DNA of 7,055 bases. Origin: Acidobacteriota bacterium (GTDB lineage: Bacteria; Acidobacteriota; UBA6911; RPQK01). The notes below the pieces were generated by a model, which saw nothing but the letters and a program-made list of their open reading frames with translations, was not told the origin of the DNA and made no database searches. How positions within the stretch are numbered: position 1 is the first letter of the stretch; each line of letters opens with the position of its first letter. The translations under genes were made by a program, and so were the position numbers. Location: the NCBI GenBank assembly GCA_003819755.1, contig RPQK01000398.1, positions 1-7,055 on the forward strand, given 5' to 3'. Below, one piece after another: positions 6,905-7,055 of the stretch.

Positions 6905-7054
6905 CGAAACTACACGAGTTTCACGAATTAAGGCGAAATAATTTGTCCACGAACCATCACGAACAAACACGAACCCAGGCTTTTGTTCGTGTTCGTTCGT
7001 GATGGTTCGTGGACAAATTATTTCGCGTTAATTCGTGAAATTCGTGTAAATTCG
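6905..7054. repeat. 70-bp-arm palindrome rich in CACGAA/TTCGTG
   Basis: Positions 6905-6974 are the reverse complement of 6985-7054 with about five mismatches, around a 10-nt loop (CCAGGCTTTT, 6975-6984). The central 32 bp (6933-6964 against 6995-7026) pair perfectly. Each arm is built from irregularly spaced CACGAA-like units: six in the left arm and its lead-in (6903, 6913, 6922, 6949, 6958, 6968), mirrored as TTCGTG on the right. It begins 37 nt after the protease stop. It has no open reading frame or transposase and no terminal U-run. The right side stops at the window edge and may continue. Confidence 0.95.
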
Positions 7055-7055
7055 C

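Noticed and set aside
6905..7054. Insertion sequence or CRISPR array
   Set aside because: No transposase frame and no regular repeat-spacer pattern. The CACGAA units are unevenly spaced and mirrored, which is a palindrome and not an array.

Overview
The window carries four protein-coding genes and three long inverted repeats. No tRNA, rRNA, CRISPR array, transposase or phage gene was seen. The DNA is GC-rich by eye. One gene encodes an outer-membrane beta-barrel protein with a signal peptide and a C-terminal tryptophan, so the host is probably a diderm (Gram-negative-type) bacterium. The SLH repeats on the secreted protease, a possible sigma-54 promoter and the dispersed intergenic palindromes would fit a little-studied environmental phylum. 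Nothing here fixes the taxon.

Layout, left to right. Positions 1-188 form an almost perfect 78-bp palindrome around a 32-nt loop, with smaller hairpins nested in each arm. It begins 22 nt past the 3' end of a minus-strand uup-type ABC-F ATPase gene (2100 to 211). Upstream of uup on the same strand lies a small outer-membrane beta-barrel gene (2849 to 2229). It has a textbook AGGAGG ribosome binding site and an exact match to the sigma-54 -24/-12 core. The 128-nt gap between the two genes holds no convincing terminator, so they may share a transcript. About 320 nt follow with no gene I can support. Next comes a 14-bp-arm inverted repeat whose right arm overlaps the stop codon of a third minus-strand gene (4541 to 3288), a membrane acyltransferase of the Acyl_transf_3 / OpgC-MdoC-like group. 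A 169-nt divergent promoter region separates it from the only plus-strand gene (4711-6867). That gene encodes a large secreted zinc metalloprotease with a signal peptide, propeptide, metzincin catalytic domain, CARDB-like domain and three SLH repeats. The window closes with another palindrome of about 70-bp arms made of CACGAA/TTCGTG-rich sequence (6905-7054).

Three of the four genes relate to the cell envelope or surface: the porin-like barrel, the envelope-glycan acyltransferase candidate and the SLH-bearing protease. Uup is a housekeeping ribosome-associated ATPase. I see no sign that they form one dedicated pathway. The most notable features are the three different palindromes at the three transcription-unit 3' ends, the sigma-54-like site and the protease architecture. 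I found no clear new multi-gene system.
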